64,000 nucleotides of DNA from Coenobita brevimanus. Lineage: Eukaryota; Arthropoda; Malacostraca; Decapoda; Coenobitidae. Below, in pieces: positions 10,801 through 22,041 of the stretch. Location: NCBI GenBank assembly GCA_032717465.1, contig CM064713.1, positions 6,433,001 to 6,497,000 on the forward strand, written 5' to 3'. How positions within the stretch are numbered: position 1 is the stretch's first letter; the number at the start of each line of letters is the position of its first letter. Below the pieces are notes generated by a model. The model saw only the letters and a program-made list of their open reading frames with translations, searched no databases and was not told the DNA's origin. The position numbers were made by a program, and so were the translations under genes.

Positions 10801-11533
10801 TTCAGTGTATACGGCAGAACTGACTGCAATTTAATATGCTGTTAAAATCATTTTTACTCTCCCCCAATCCGTTTTTGTGATTTTTAGTGACTTGCGTAGT
10901 GCTTTGTCTGCACTGGAGTCTTTTAATGCATCCCATCCATTGGTTTTATCAATTTTAGAATGGCTTTTTCTTCTTGGCCGTCGTGGCCGCCGTGTAGACT
11001 TCTGTTGGGTTCCTGCACATGTTGGTGTGGTGGGCAATGAGAGGGCAGATATTTTAGCTAAAGCCGCATCTTCTCAACAGCCCCCAACCGACTACCCACT
11101 TCCTGTTTCTGATGTAACACCTTACTTGCGGTACGCAATTCGTTCGTGTTGGCAGAGACACTGGGATGGTGTTTCTCATAATAAACTAAAAGAAATTTTT
11201 CAGAGAGTGGTTGTGCCAAGGGTTCTTCCCTCTATGTCTCGGCGACTGGAGGTGGCTCTTGCTAGGCTTCGCATTGGGCATTCACGGCTTACACATGGGT
11301 TCCTCATGTGTGGTGAGACTCAACTGTACTGTGATGACTGCCTTGTTCCCCTTACTGTTCGTCACTTGCTGGTCGAGTGTCCGAGTCTGGGGGACCTGCA
11401 TCAGAGGTTCCTTCATAGGCATGGAGTGGCAGATGGAGCCTACTGTTTGTCCTCGATGCTTGGTGAGGCTTTTAATGATTTTACTGATGTTTTTAGTTTT
11501 CTTCAGGAGGCGGGCCTCCTTTCACTTTTATAA
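7839..11533 (+). pseudogene. ORF2 (endonuclease, reverse transcriptase, RNase H) of I-1, lightly damaged
   Basis: Starts ATG at 7839 (MGSIIQWNCRGLRAN). Endonuclease landmarks are IQET, LLGDMNGHHPLWG and GSDHFPLL. Reverse transcriptase landmarks are NYRPISLTSC, FFDLEKAYDTAW, GVPQGSILS and YVND at 9834-9845, where family members have YVDD. RNase H shows YTDGSKTDTG, YTAELTAI, FSDLRSAL and PAHVGVVGNERAD. The terminal cluster is CGETQLYCDDC with HLLVEC. Lesions are a frameshift near 9930-10000, a TGA at 10316, a TAA at 10832 after TAELTAI, and the catalytic Asp to Asn change. The cDNA-making enzyme would be inactive. Confidence 0.9.
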
Positions 11534-11713
11534 ATAATTGTTATTTTATAAACTATTTTTATTATTTTTAGTGTTTTATTCCTACTAACAGATATTAACT
11601 TTATTTTGAATAGGCACTTTTTATTTTGCTGTGTCTTTTACTTTGTCATCCGGCGACATATGACCCCGGTAGTTGCGCCGCCAGATTTTTATTATTTTCA
11701 ATCAATCAATCAA

Positions 11714-11726
11714 TCATATACCTCTC
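11714..11726. repeat. Target-site duplication of I-1, right
   Basis: tcatatacctctc directly after the (ATCA)n tail of I-1; perfect 13-bp match to the left copy. Confidence 0.93.
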
Positions 11727-11892
11727 TACTCCATCCCACCATCTCATCCTCAGCCTCCCCTTATCTCCCCCCCCCCCTCCACCTTTCTCACATACACTTT
11801 CCTCGTTGGTCTCTTACTCTCCAGTCTCTCTACATGGCCAAACCACCTCACTGTATTTCTCCTAATGCTTTCTATCACAACCACACTGAAAA

Positions 11893-12117
11893 TATTCAGG
11901 CCGAAACCACCGAGATAAAAACAAAATTGTATCAGTTATTACAGTGTTTACTAGTTCTAGAGGAAAAATTTTGTTAGATGGTTTTTACTACAGCACAAAG
12001 TGCTGCACTTGCTGGGTATCCAAAGAGTATGCATTTTTCTTGCTTTCTTTTAAACATTTTCACTGTGAAGTGGAGCATTTACTGAGTGCTCAGTCCTCAT
12101 TAATCCCTTCACTTATG
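11893..12117. other. Unassigned spacer
   Basis: No reading frame or repeat that I can match elsewhere in the window. Confidence 0.4.
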
Positions 12118-12596
12118 TTGGTACTGGTGGTGGCAACCATCGTCCACTCATGACACAGTTCTGCCTACTTCTTCCTTCACCTTTATCATTCTTTCTTTGT
12201 CAGCTTTTCTCTTTTCCTGCTTATGCCATTCCTTCTGGTCACTTTTTATTGTTCTTCTTTCCACATCAGGTAGCTCTATACTAAGTGACATGTCTATTGA
12301 TTTCCTTTAACTCGGAAAACCATCTACAACATTAGGTGGTACCCATATTGCCAGATCACAGGGGTAAGGGAAGTCTACTATGGTGTCCATTACTTGAATG
12401 GAGAGATGTAAATGCAACATCCACCCAGGAACCAAATCTCTACACTTTCCCCTGCACCTTGCTGTGGCAAGAGGCTGTTAACAACAAGGGAACACCTGCC
12501 CACTGCATGAGATGGCCCTGCAGGGACAGTTGCATGCCTGTGGTTGATGGGTCTGCTCAGCCATACAAACTGAAGTTGACCAACAACAACTAATAT
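12118..12596. repeat. Dispersed repeat G, copy G1
   Basis: About 480 bases that match G3 (35047-35524) along their length, sharing gtggcaaccat near the start, catccacccaggaa in the middle and cctgtggttgatgggtctgc near the end. Frames are short and broken, and no protein family is recognised. It may be a SINE-like or other non-autonomous element. The orientation is unknown. Confidence 0.7.
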
Positions 12597-12766
12597 CAGA
12601 AATACTTTCAAATGGGGGAGAGGGAGATCATGAGGGAAATGCCACCTACAAGAATAGTAAGTGCAACATAGGATCTTAGATACATATGTTTTAAAGGACA
12701 TGGTGGTGATAGGTGGTGGGAACCATCAACCATTCACTTGCTGTAGTGCTCCCTACTTCTTCCTTC

Positions 12767-12779
12767 CCCTTATCTCATT
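12767..12779. repeat. Target-site duplication of I-2, left
   Basis: cccttatctcatt, repeated perfectly at 20089-20101. Confidence 0.88.
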
Positions 12780-13567
12780 ACCCCCTCGTAGGGGGTCACC
12801 TTGACGTGGTGGAGGGGCTTGAAGCAAGGCTGGCAGTGCCACCTACTCTGGAGGCATACCTACCTTTGTAGGGTTCGGCATCTGATGGCCTTGTGGACCA
12901 AGCACCCCCTGCATCACTGGTGGAGGAGGTCTGCTGGTGATGTTACTCCCTGCCCATTTGCCATCTAGGGTGGGACTGTTGCCTCCCCACGTGTTTGCTG
13001 TGCGTGGCGTCCAGTAATGCTGGGAGACAGGAGTCCTGGGGGTTAAGTGATGCTGCACGATGCGCCCTGCAGCCAGCAATACATCTCTTTGGGCTAGACA
13101 GGAGGCCTGGTTGGGCCCAACCAGGTCAATCGGCTGGTCATGCTTTGGTTAGGGTCAAGTGGGCACTGGGGGGGCCTGGTGGCTTCTATCATCCTGAAGT
13201 CTCCCTTGCCCAGGTCCCCTGGTGGTTACCTGCGTATACTCTCCTGCTACCTCTGGGGTCGCCAGTGGTGTTGTCCCTGGCATACAACCTCCCCTTGTTG
13301 GGCTCCATGGGTGTGGAGGGGTGGGGGAATGAAATTATTTCTCGTCTAATTATGGCTGAATCTCCCCCTAATTTTGGTACAGTAACCTCTCAAATAACGC
13401 AAGGGTTAGGTTCCTGGAGAGGTCGTGTTAGTTAAAAACGCATTTTTTTAACATAATTTTCCTATAAGAAACAATGGTATTACTGGGGGTTACATTCCTG
13501 GACTCTGAGAAAGTCTATCCATTTGGAGAGTCCTGCTACTCTAAACTTAAAAGCAACACTATTAATT

Positions 13568-13711
13568 TGAAGGAAAATCCACGGAAAAAACAAAAACAGT
13601 ATATTTGGGGAGAAATAAAGAACATTTGAGCCCTAGTTGGGCCGAAGCATTGTTTACTTCTCCCCAAATACATACTGTTTTTGTTTTTTACGTGGATCTT
13701 CTTTCAATTCT
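13568..13711. repeat. Long palindrome inside pogo-like element 1
   Basis: Left arm includes aacaaaaacagtatatttgg and ggggagaa. The right arm is its reverse complement with few changes. Arms are about 65 bases around a short centre near ccctagttgggcc. The same palindrome is in copy 2 (39413-39545), so it belongs to the element. Confidence 0.8.
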
Positions 13712-13915
13712 GCTTCATTCACGGCATTGTGAAAGTTCCTCAACATTATTTGTGCATTAGTAGGTCATAAAAACACTACAGTAAAAGCAACATTTTCATT
13801 GCAGTAAGTAGGTCACAAACAATAACAACACACAGCCTCACTTCATCTATGCATCACTTGTCGTCTGCTGCTGTCCCTCCTCACCTCGTTAACCCACCTC
13901 CCGCTGCTCCCCACC

Positions 13916-14168
13916 CTAAATTTGTTGTCCCTCCTCACTCTGCTGTCCTTCCTCTTCCTCTGACTCCCGTGCTACTGGTGATGAAGATAACTCCATTAGG
14001 TTTTCTGTCTTCTTCATAAAGAACTGCTCCATCTTGGTCTGAGTGGTTTTCTGCTTTCTGTTCTGCAGCATCAAGGTGTAACAATTTAGATCTGCCATCA
14101 CTTTCCTGGTCAAATTTTGTCCGAAAATGAGCGAAATTGTTCAGAATGGGGTCAAACTTCATTTTCAA
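13916..14168 (-). pseudogene. Remnant of a pogo-type transposase C-terminus with PIP-box-like motif
   Basis: Two overlapping frames (14168-13935 and 14113-13916) are shared with copy 2 at 38944-39202. The second frame holds LQNRKQKTTQTKMEQFFMKK, whose QTKMEQFF fits the PCNA-interaction consensus Qxx[MIL]xx[FY][FY], followed by an acidic, Glu-rich tail. Pogo transposases are known to carry such a PCNA-binding motif near their C-terminus. The DNA-binding and catalytic parts are missing. Which frame was the ancestral one is inferred from the motif. Confidence 0.6.
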
Positions 14169-14419
14169 ATATCATAGTTAGAATAAAACCAGTTTAAGCA
14201 AGACAAATAAAAAATTGGATTTATGGATAAACTGCCAAACACGGTCTATCAGCTCGGGACTGTCCAAGGCGTGCGCGGCTAATTTGAAATCATTACGTAC
14301 GTGTAAAGTCGCGTTAAATCAAGAAAACCTTGTTAGTTAAACATATCTCCTTAAATATTTGCTCATGTTAAAAAGAAAAAGTGTTTTTTAAACTTGTGTT
14401 AGTTGAGAGGTTACTGTAC

Positions 14420-16102
14420 TTGTGCAGCAGGTGGCTAGGCCCACGAGTCCCCCAAAACTGGCCAAGTCTTTGCTCCTGCTGACCCTGATCCACATAAGGG
14501 CAATAAGGGTAAGGAGCGCTTTCAAGGAAGTGGCACACAGCCCTCCAAGAAAGTTCTCTCACCCTTCACTGAGACGATGCCTGGCTTCTTTGTGCCTGAC
14601 CAATGTATGAAATTCCTAGTTTTGAAGTTGGGTGAAGGTTCTTCTTTCAGGAACCAAAATGCATTTAAAGTTCAGGACCTGGTCAAGGTTTGTGGGTCAT
14701 CCCCAAAGGTTGTTCCACAGGCAGATGGGTCACTCCTTATAGAAACCAGTGATGCTGACCAAAGCGCTCGCATCCATGCCACCAAATGTTTAGCCTCCTG
14801 TGATGTCACAGTCACCAGTCATTCCACCCTGAACCAGACTCAGGGTGTCGTCTTCTCTAAAGAGTTACTTAGGTACTTGGAGGAGGACCTCCGGGATGGG
14901 CTGAAAGACCAGGGAGTAGTGAAGGTGGACAGGATAATGAAAAAGGTAAATGGGATATTGACAGGCACACCATCACTGATTGTCACCTTTGGTCAGTTGA
15001 CATTGCCTGATGTCTTACAGGCAGCATACTACTGCCTTCGGGTTAAGGCACCTGTGCCAAGACCTAGGTGGTGCTTCCATTTCCAGAGACCTGGGCATGT
15101 CAGAAGGGCTTGTTGTAGGAATATGCAAGGTCTCCCACAGGTGTGTGTGTTAACTGTGGTGATAATTCACATCGTGAGAAGGACTCCATGAATCCCCCCT
15201 CGTGTATCAACTGCCGTGGTGCTCACCCAGCTTTATCAACATAGTGTGAACACTCTAAGTTTGAGAATGAAGTCATGTCAGTTTGAACCCGTGAGAAGAT
15301 TTCTTTTGCAGAGGCAATGGAAAGGGTCAGAGAGATGTTTATCCACCCGGCAGTCACCTTAGCTTCAGCTCTCTCACTTCGTAAGGAGATCCCACACTAC
15401 AACGAGACAACACTTCATGCTGCCCCACCTGCTTCTCGGGGCAATCAGTCGTCACAGACGTCCCAGTTGGGGGACGCTACAGTGACGGCAATACATGGAA
15501 GAGGTCCCATTCCAGTACCCACTCCTTCAAATCGCGATATGCAGAATGCCGTCCCCAATTCTGTGGTGGTGGCAGATGTCTATGCTGATCGGACTCCTTC
15601 TCCCGTCTTACCCAGTAAGCCCAAGGCTCTACCCGTGTCTGGCAAACGTCACTGTTATTCATCAGAGTCCTCTGAGCATGAAGACTGGCCACTCAAGGTC
15701 TCTGCTGTTGACCCGTCTGTCGACATCTCCCCTGCTCCCTCTGCCCAACAGGCTGAGGGATCTAGCCAGATGACAGCTGAAGCTGATGGTTCATCTCTGG
15801 TCCCATCCCCACCTGGGGATGTTGTTGGACAGCTCACTGATGCTTCAGATCTGAACCATGGGATGATTCGAGTTCAGTGGACTCTACTTCCACTTCTGGG
15901 GCTTCTGGTGGGGGCACTGGCCATCCTACATGTCCAAAGGTGGCCCCCAAGCTGCCTTCCAAACTGGTATGCCACTCCAAGAAGCAGTGTTGTAAAACTT
16001 ACTTCCTCGTCCTCACGTTTGCCTTCAGATGTTAGACAGATGGTCCGGGTTTCTGGTGCTGGGCAGGCTCCTCAGAAGGGCTTTCATAAACATCAATCCT
16101 AA
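14420..16102 (+). pseudogene. ORF1 (zinc-knuckle protein) of I-2, broken
   Basis: Frames at 14577-15191 and 15317-16102 line up with the ORF1 of I-1. They share GVVFSKELLRYLEEDL, VKVDRIMKKVNGILTGTPS and the first knuckle region (here CFHFQRPGHVRRAC, with a Cys changed to Phe). A frameshift near 15150-15190 and a TAG near 15243 break the second and third knuckles. The Ser/Pro-rich tail is shorter than in I-1. The 5' part upstream of 14420 was separated by pogo-like element 1. Confidence 0.85.
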
Positions 16103-16153
16103 CCCGCTCATTTGTCAGGTGTACAGTCCCTCACTTAATCATCAACACTCCAC

Positions 16154-19100
16154 TATAGGTTCTATCATCAAGTGGAATTGTCGGGGTTTATGTGATAACT
16201 ATGAGGAATTGTGCCATCTTGTTTCTCAATTTACTCCTTTGTGCATGGGTATCCAGACCATGGTAGGTGATGCTGTTCCTCCCAGTCCTCCTAGTTATCA
16301 TGCAATTTATTCTGATCCTCTACCTGGCCAAGGACATCATGGTGGTGCTGCTTTCCTAGTTCACTGTGATGTCCCATTCACTTGTCTGAGTCTTTCGACT
16401 CCACCGCAGGCAGTTGCTATTCATATTTTCCTTTGCCGCCAATATACAGTGTGTAGTCTTTATCTCCCTCCAAATGCTTCTGTTGAGAGGGCAGATCTTG
16501 CCCAGCTTATTCGTGACCCTCCATCCCCCTTTCTTTTACTGGGTGAACTGAATGGCCGTCACCCCCTGTGGGGTGATGGTATAACCAACCCTGGAGGTGC
16601 TATGTTGGCTTCTTTGGTAGAGGATGAGGAGTTGGGGGTGTTGAATTCAGGTGAGATGACATACTTTCATGGTCAGACTGGTGTTTTCATGGCCATTGAT
16701 TTGTCTCTGCGTTAAGCTACTGCTATTTTGGATTTTAAGTTGGGTGTGTTGCCAGATTTGCATGGTACTGACCACTTCCCGATTATTTTAACCTCTGCTG
16801 AGTGTGAGCCACAATGTCGTCTTCCTTGCTGGCGCCTGGACAAGTGAACTGGCCACTCTTTAGAGAGTTATGTTCCATTGACCACACTGTGGATGATTTT
16901 GCTAGTGCTGATGAGGCGGTGACATATATAATTGATGTAATGCGTTCACCAGCCCTTTTATCAATTCTCAAGACTTCTGGTCAATTTCCTAAACATCCAG
17001 TTCCCTAGTGGACCCCTGAATGCATCTCTGCAGTGAGAGCTAAACGGGTCACCTTTTCTCAGCTTTGCTGCCATCGTAAGGTCACCCAATATTTGGTGGC
17101 TTTTCGGAGGGCGCGAGCTCATGTATGCTTCGTAATGAAGGAGACCAGACATACTTCATGGCGAGAGTACGTTTCCTCCTTCACTCTAGGACTTCTCTAA
17201 TCCACGTATGGAACTGGGTCAGAAAGATCTCTGGCAAGTTTCCTGTTCCTTCCCCTCCTGTTTTATCTGATGTGGGTGGGACCATGATCCCTTTGCTGTT
17301 GCTGGAATGTTCGCCAAGCATTTTGCTGGTGTTTCTAATAAGAACACTGAATCGCCTTCAGCATGCCAACGTCAGCGCCTGGAATCCTGTAGGCTCAGCT
17401 TCACATCTTCTGGGTCAGAGTCTTATAATGTCCCCTTTTCTATTTTTGAGCTTCAGGCTGGTTTGTCACAGTGTCATGATTTGTCTCCAGGCTGTAATGA
17501 TACACCGTATGCCTTTTTACATCATATGTCTGGTGAATCCCTTTTCTTTTTGCTGGCACTGTAAAACAGAATTTGGTGTACTGGTGAGTTTCCATCTTCT
17601 TGGCGAGTTGCTGTGGTAATCCCCATCCCAAAGCCTGGAAAGGATCATCTACATGCAACAAATTATCATCCCATCTCTCTGACCTCTTGTGTCTGCAGGG
17701 TGTTGGAGAAGATAGTTAATGGCTGGCTCATGTGGTATTTGGAGAAGGGCAATTACTTATCACCAGTCCAGTATGGTTTTCGTAAAATGCGATATACCAC
17801 TGATGCCCTACTGTCTATGGAATCTTCAGTCTGTGAGGCTTTCTCAACTAACCAACACCAGGTCATGATCTTCTTCAATTTGGAGAAGGCATACAACACT
17901 GCCTGGCGTCACGGCATTTTACTTCCTCTATATGAGTTTGGCCTTCGTGGGCGCTTTCCTATTTTTTTTCAACATTTTTTATCTAACCAATTTTTAAGGG
18001 TTCGAGTGGGAGGAGTGCTTTCCAATGCCCAAGCACTTGAAGATGGGGTACCACAGAGAAGTATCCTTAGTGTTACCCTCTTTGCTGTGGCCATCAACAT
18101 GGTAATCAGTGTACTTCCTGATGATGTGAGAGGTTCATTGTATGTAGATGACCTCTCAATGTCCTTCACTGCATCTAGGATGTCTCTGATAGAGAGGAAG
18201 TTGCAGCTTGCTCTTAATACAATTTCTGAGTGGGCTGAGTCTCACAGCTTCTGTTTTTCTTTGCAAAAGACAGTGGTTATGCATTTTTGTTGTATTCGGG
18301 GGATTCACCCAGACCTTGAATTGTATCTTTATGGTCGGAGGGTATCCTGTGTGGAAGAGACTTCGTTGCGGGTCTTATGTTTGATAGATGACTAACCTGG
18401 GTTCCTCTCATTCATTCTGTGAAGGCAACCTGTATGAGTCTTCTGATGATATTGGGACATACTTCTTAGGGTGCTGATCATCAGACCATCCTCCTCTTAC
18501 ACAGATCTCTTATCCTTACTAGACCTGAATATGGGTGTGAGGTCTACTCCTATGCAACAGATGCCTGACCCTGGATATTAGATTCCATGCATCATGCTGG
18601 TGTACATTTGGCAAATGGAGCATTCAGGTCATCCCTGATTTTGGGTCTGCTGGTGGATGCTGACGCCTTCCCTTTGGCTTTGCGTAACCAGTCATTGATG
18701 ATGAGGTGATGGCATCGTCTTCACCACTTTCCGGACTCTGTTTCTTGTGCCATGGTCTTCCAGGATTCCCAATCATTTGTTTATGACTCCTGTCCTAGTT
18801 TCACAAAGCCCTTTGGTTACAGGGTCTGGTCAGTTATGTTACCCCTCTCTGTTCCAAGACTGGCAATCTCTCTACATCAGATCCCGAGAATGGGTTTCTG
18901 GCTACTCTCTCGTATGACGTTCTGTAGGTCTGTTGTTCAAAAAAAAAAAAAGGGCTTACTTCCCTCTCGGGTGTCCCTCTCACTCTTTTTAGAATATGTC
19001 TCCACTCATGAGAGTTCTGTCTCTGTCTATACTGATGGATCTAAGACTGATACTGGAGTAGGCTTTGGTGTTGTCTCCTTCCTTTACTAGGTGGGGTAGT

Positions 19101-19843
19101 CTCCCTGGTGTTGCTTCAGTGTACACAGCGGAACTGACTACAATTTTATTTGCTTTCCAAATCATTTTTACTCTTCCCTAATCTGCTTTTGTGATTTTTA
19201 GTGACTCCCATAGTGCTCTCTCTGCACTAGAGTCTCTTAATGCATCCCATCCTCTGATTTTATCGATTTTAGAGTGACTTTTTTCTTACTGGCTGTTGTG
19301 ACCATTGTGTGGATTTCTGTTAGGTTTCCACGCATGTTGGTGTGGTAGGCAATGAAAGGGCAGATACTATAGCTAAAGCTGTGTCTTCTCGACGGCCACC
19401 TACCAATTTCCCAGTTCCCACTTCCAATGTGACACCTTACCTGCACTATGTGATTCATATATGGTGGCAGAAGACAGTGGGATGGTGTTGCTCATAACAA
19501 GCTAAATTTTTTAGAGTGGCTGTGTCGACAGTTCTCCCCTCCCTGCCTCGGTGACTGGAGGAGACTCTTACCAGGCTTCGCATTGGGCACTCTTGGCTTA
19601 CGCATGGGTTCTTGATGAATGGTTGGACTCAACCCAACTGTGAAGATTGCCTTGTTCCTTTTACTGTCCGACACTTGCTGGTCGAGTGTCCAAGCCTGGG
19701 GGACCTACGTCAGAGATTCCTTACTGTAGTAGGCATACGGGGCAGATGGTGTCTTCCATCTGTCCTCGATGCTTGGGGAATCTTCCAGCAATTTTACTGA
19801 TGTTTTTAGTTTTCTCCAGAAGGTGGACCTTCACTTTTATAAG
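16154..19843 (+). pseudogene. ORF2 of I-2, broken
   Basis: Pieces include 16154-16715 (endonuclease; IKWNCRGLCDNYEEL, LLGELNGRHPLWG), 16814-17008, 17125-17619, 17613-18395 (reverse transcriptase; YVDD at 18141-18152) and 18752-19090 (start of RNase H; YTDGSKTDTG). The start codon corresponding to 7839 in I-1 is ATA here (16154). Several stops and frameshifts separate the pieces. Motif A reads FFNLEKAYNTAW, so both Asp positions are Asn, although YVDD is kept. This is the reverse of I-1, where motif A is intact and YVDD is lost. The RNase H end and terminal Cys cluster survive only as fragments up to about 19843. Confidence 0.87.
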
Positions 19844-20088
19844 TAACTGGTATTTTATGAACTATTCTTTTGTTATTTTCAACGATCCATTTCTAATAAT
19901 AAGTTAACTTCATTTTGAATAAGCAGTTTTTATATAAACTACTCTTTTGTTATTTTCAACATTCTATTTCTAATAATAAGTTAACAACATTTTGAATAAG
20001 CAATTTTTATTTCCTGCTTCCTTTACCTTGTTGTTCGGTGGCATATAACCCTGGCAGTTGCGCTGCCAGTTTTTAATTATAATCAAAA

Positions 20089-20101
20089 CCCTTATCTCAT
20101 T
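20089..20101. repeat. Target-site duplication of I-2, right
   Basis: cccttatctcatt directly after the degraded tail aattataatcaaaa of I-2. Confidence 0.88.
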
Positions 20102-20735
20102 CTATCTCTGTGTCAGCCCTCCTCTCTTCCTACTTCTCTCTTCTCTTTCTGTCACTTCTAATTACTCCTCTTTTCACTTAAGGTGCCTTTACACTGAGTG
20201 ACAAGCCTAATGGTATACTGCCTAGTGGTAATCATATAACCAAATTACTTCCCCACCCCCCTCTCATTCTCCACAATCAACATCAAGTCATCAGCATACA
20301 ACATTTCCCAAGGGAGTCCATTTCTGAAATGGTCACATGAGAGGGCTTGAAGCATCATGACAAACAATACGGGACTCAAAACTGACCCCTGATGCACTCC
20401 AACATCCACAGAAAATTTGTTACTCTCACCTGGGTGCAAGCATCCATATACATAGCCATGATCACTCTAACTAGCCACTCCTAGATCCCAGGCTTTCTCA
20501 CTGCCTACTTCACCACCTCACTAGGGACTGTCAAAGGCCTTCTCCAAGTCAACAAAAACAAAGCACAGCTCCCTTATGTCTCCTTTATATTTTTCCTGAA
20601 GCTGCCAACAATGAACATGGTATCAGTGGTCCTCCTGCCTAGCACAAACCAAAACTACATCTTATCCATATTCACTCCTTCCCCAATCATACTCCTATTA
20701 CTTTCATTATCTAGTCCGAAAGTTTTATCAATCAA

Positions 20736-21751
20736 TTGCCAAATGCATTAATCCCATACAGGGTGGCCACAAACAAATCACCTCCACGTTGCCCTGTCCC
20801 CCGCCATTTCACTGCCCTGCCACCAACTCACATCCTCCTCTCTCATATACCTCTCCACTCCATCCCTCCATCTCATCCTTGGCCTCCCCCACCCTCTCTC
20901 CCCCTCCACCTCATTCACATACACTCTCCTCATCAGTCTCTCACTCTCCATCCTCTCCACATGGCCAAACCACCTCAGTGTGTTTCTCCTAATGCTTCCT
21001 ATCACATCCACATTCACACCACAACGCTCCTTTATATCCTCATTTGTCAGACTGTCTCTCCAAGTGACTCCACACACTCCTCTCAAATAACTCATTTCCA
21101 CTGCTCCCACTCTTGACTCGTGTCCCTCTAACAACATCCACGCTTCACTTCCATACGTTAAAGTTGGTATCACAATACTGTCACGCAGTAACTTTTTCAC
21201 TTCCATGCTCAATTCCCTGTTTCTTATCACTGCTTTCAAAAAACCAGCAACCTTTCTTCCTTGTTGTACCCTTTCAAGCACTTCACCCTTCAAACCTCCA
21301 TCCTTACTCATCACACTACCCAAGTACTTAAATAGACTCACATCTTCCGTTTCCTCATCATCCAACCACACTGTACATTCACTGACTTCACTTCTCTTGA
21401 AGACCATAACTATACTCTTCCCTACTGTACATTCACCTTTAGATTCCGTTTCTTACACACTCTCTCAAACTCATCCACCAAGCCTTGCAGCTCCCCTTTG
21501 CCTTCATTTAACAACACAGTATCATCTGCAAACAACGGTACACAGAGTTTCCAAACACTGCCCTCTCTCACTAAGGCCACTCCAACATCCACTGCCCTAC
21601 CTTGTATCTCTATAACCCCATCCATGTACAGACTGAACAACCATGAAGACATGACATATCTCAACCCAACCTTCAAACAGAAAAATTCACTCAGTTCACT
21701 ATCCACACGCACTGCATACATACTCTTCACAGCATTCAATACTTTCCTCCC
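20736..21751 (-). mobile_element. RTE-like LINE C, copy C0 (5'-truncated) inside D2
   Basis: Begins on the plus strand with a degraded tail (atcaatcaattgccaaatgc) and reads antisense through the C-terminal part of ORF2 as in C5. It ends in the reverse transcriptase region. D2 sequence lies on both sides. Confidence 0.83.
20778..21739 (-). pseudogene. C0 ORF2, C-terminal half, broken
   Basis: Frames at 21739-21422 and 21407-20778 encode the palm and thumb regions (PLFADDTVLLNEGKGELQG, FKYLGSVMSKDGGLKGEV) and the C-terminal region (TLTYGSEAWMLLEGHESRV, NTLRWFGHVERM). A frameshift near 21415 separates them, and the motif before FADD reads LRYVMSSWLFSLY where relatives have LKQGCVMSPWLF. The fragment is inactive. 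Confidence 0.82.
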
Positions 21752-22041
21752 TCCAGGACACCACCCATTCCCTTGTACACATCTACAATCACACTCTTCA
21801 GCCAGTCATCTGGAACAAAACACTCATATAATTGCATATATCAAATAAGTAACACCCATTTCTATATCTCCTAAAGCATTCAGCATTTCTGCAAAGCATA
21901 TCAGCTTTAAAAGGTAGCAACAGAACTATAAGAGCTATCTTTGTGTGTGTAACTTAATGTGGACTAAAAAAAAGGGGAGGGGGGGCAACATATAACAAGT
22001 ATTTCTTGAACAGTAAAACAATTAAATAACGAACAACTCAC

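Larger units (their letters stand above)
5257..11713 (+). mobile_element. I-superfamily LINE, copy I-1, full length (about 6.46 kb)
   Basis: Bounded by a perfect 13-bp target duplication inside C4. The order is a 5' leader of about 630 bases starting with a GC hairpin, ORF1 with CCHC knuckles, ORF2 with endonuclease, reverse transcriptase, RNase H and a terminal Cys/His cluster, a 3' UTR, and a tail of about four ATCA units. That domain order with RNase H fits the I superfamily (I or Nimb type). It is a genomic insertion with a few ORF2 lesions, so it is probably no longer active. Confidence 0.92.
5129..11892 (-). mobile_element. RTE-like LINE C, copy C4 (3' fragment), split by I-1
   Basis: The two pieces are 5129-5256 and 11714-11892. 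The left piece begins with a degraded tail (ctatcgttctattgccag), then antisense ORF2 end sequence as in C3 and C5. The right piece resumes with catatacctctctactcc and continues the same antisense alignment. It stops matching near 11892, so C4 was 5'-truncated before I-1 entered. Sequence between 5257 and 11713 belongs to I-1, not to C4. Confidence 0.85.
13380..14416 (-). mobile_element. pogo/Tigger-like non-autonomous DNA element, copy 1
   Basis: The terminal inverted repeats start CAGTAACCTCTCAAATAACG on the left, and the right end reads back as CAGTAACCTCTCAACTAACA. A TA lies at each side (13378-13379 and 14417-14418), fitting TA target duplication. Length is 1,037 bases. CAGT-starting ends, a TA target and the transposase-tail remnant inside place it with pogo/Tigger elements of the Tc1/mariner superfamily. 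No DDE catalytic domain is present, so it depends on a relative elsewhere. Strand is given by the transposase remnant. Confidence 0.85.
12780..20088 (+). mobile_element. I-superfamily LINE, copy I-2, full length but decayed
   Basis: It has the same 5' leader (from ccccctcgtaggggg), ORF1, ORF2 and 3' UTR as I-1, with a 13-bp target duplication in repeat G2. It carries pogo-like element 1 in its leader region. Subtracting that leaves about 6.27 kb, close to I-1. Many frameshifts and stops show it is older or less constrained than I-1. The 3' region has a short tandem duplication around 19855-20010 (ttttgttattttcaac repeated). Confidence 0.9.
12702..20232. repeat. Dispersed repeat G, copy G2, split by I-2
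   Basis: The pieces are 12702-12779 and 20089-20232. The left piece matches the start of G1 and G3 (ggtggtgggaaccatc, then cttgctgtag). The right piece continues with tgtgtcagccctcctctctt as in G3. They join across the 13-bp duplication flanking I-2. The end is truncated at D2. Sequence between the pieces belongs to I-2. Confidence 0.7.
20233..21850 (-). mobile_element. RTE-like LINE D, copy D2 (fragment), split by C0
   Basis: The pieces are 20233-20735 and 21752-21850. The first encodes on the minus strand VDVGVHQGSVLSPVLF and MLYADDLMLIVENE, matching the D1 reverse transcriptase at 29900-30060, here with YADD intact. The second matches D1 around 29450-29530 (region of YECFVPDDWLKSLIVNVY). 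The intervening 20736-21751 is C0. Confidence 0.78.
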
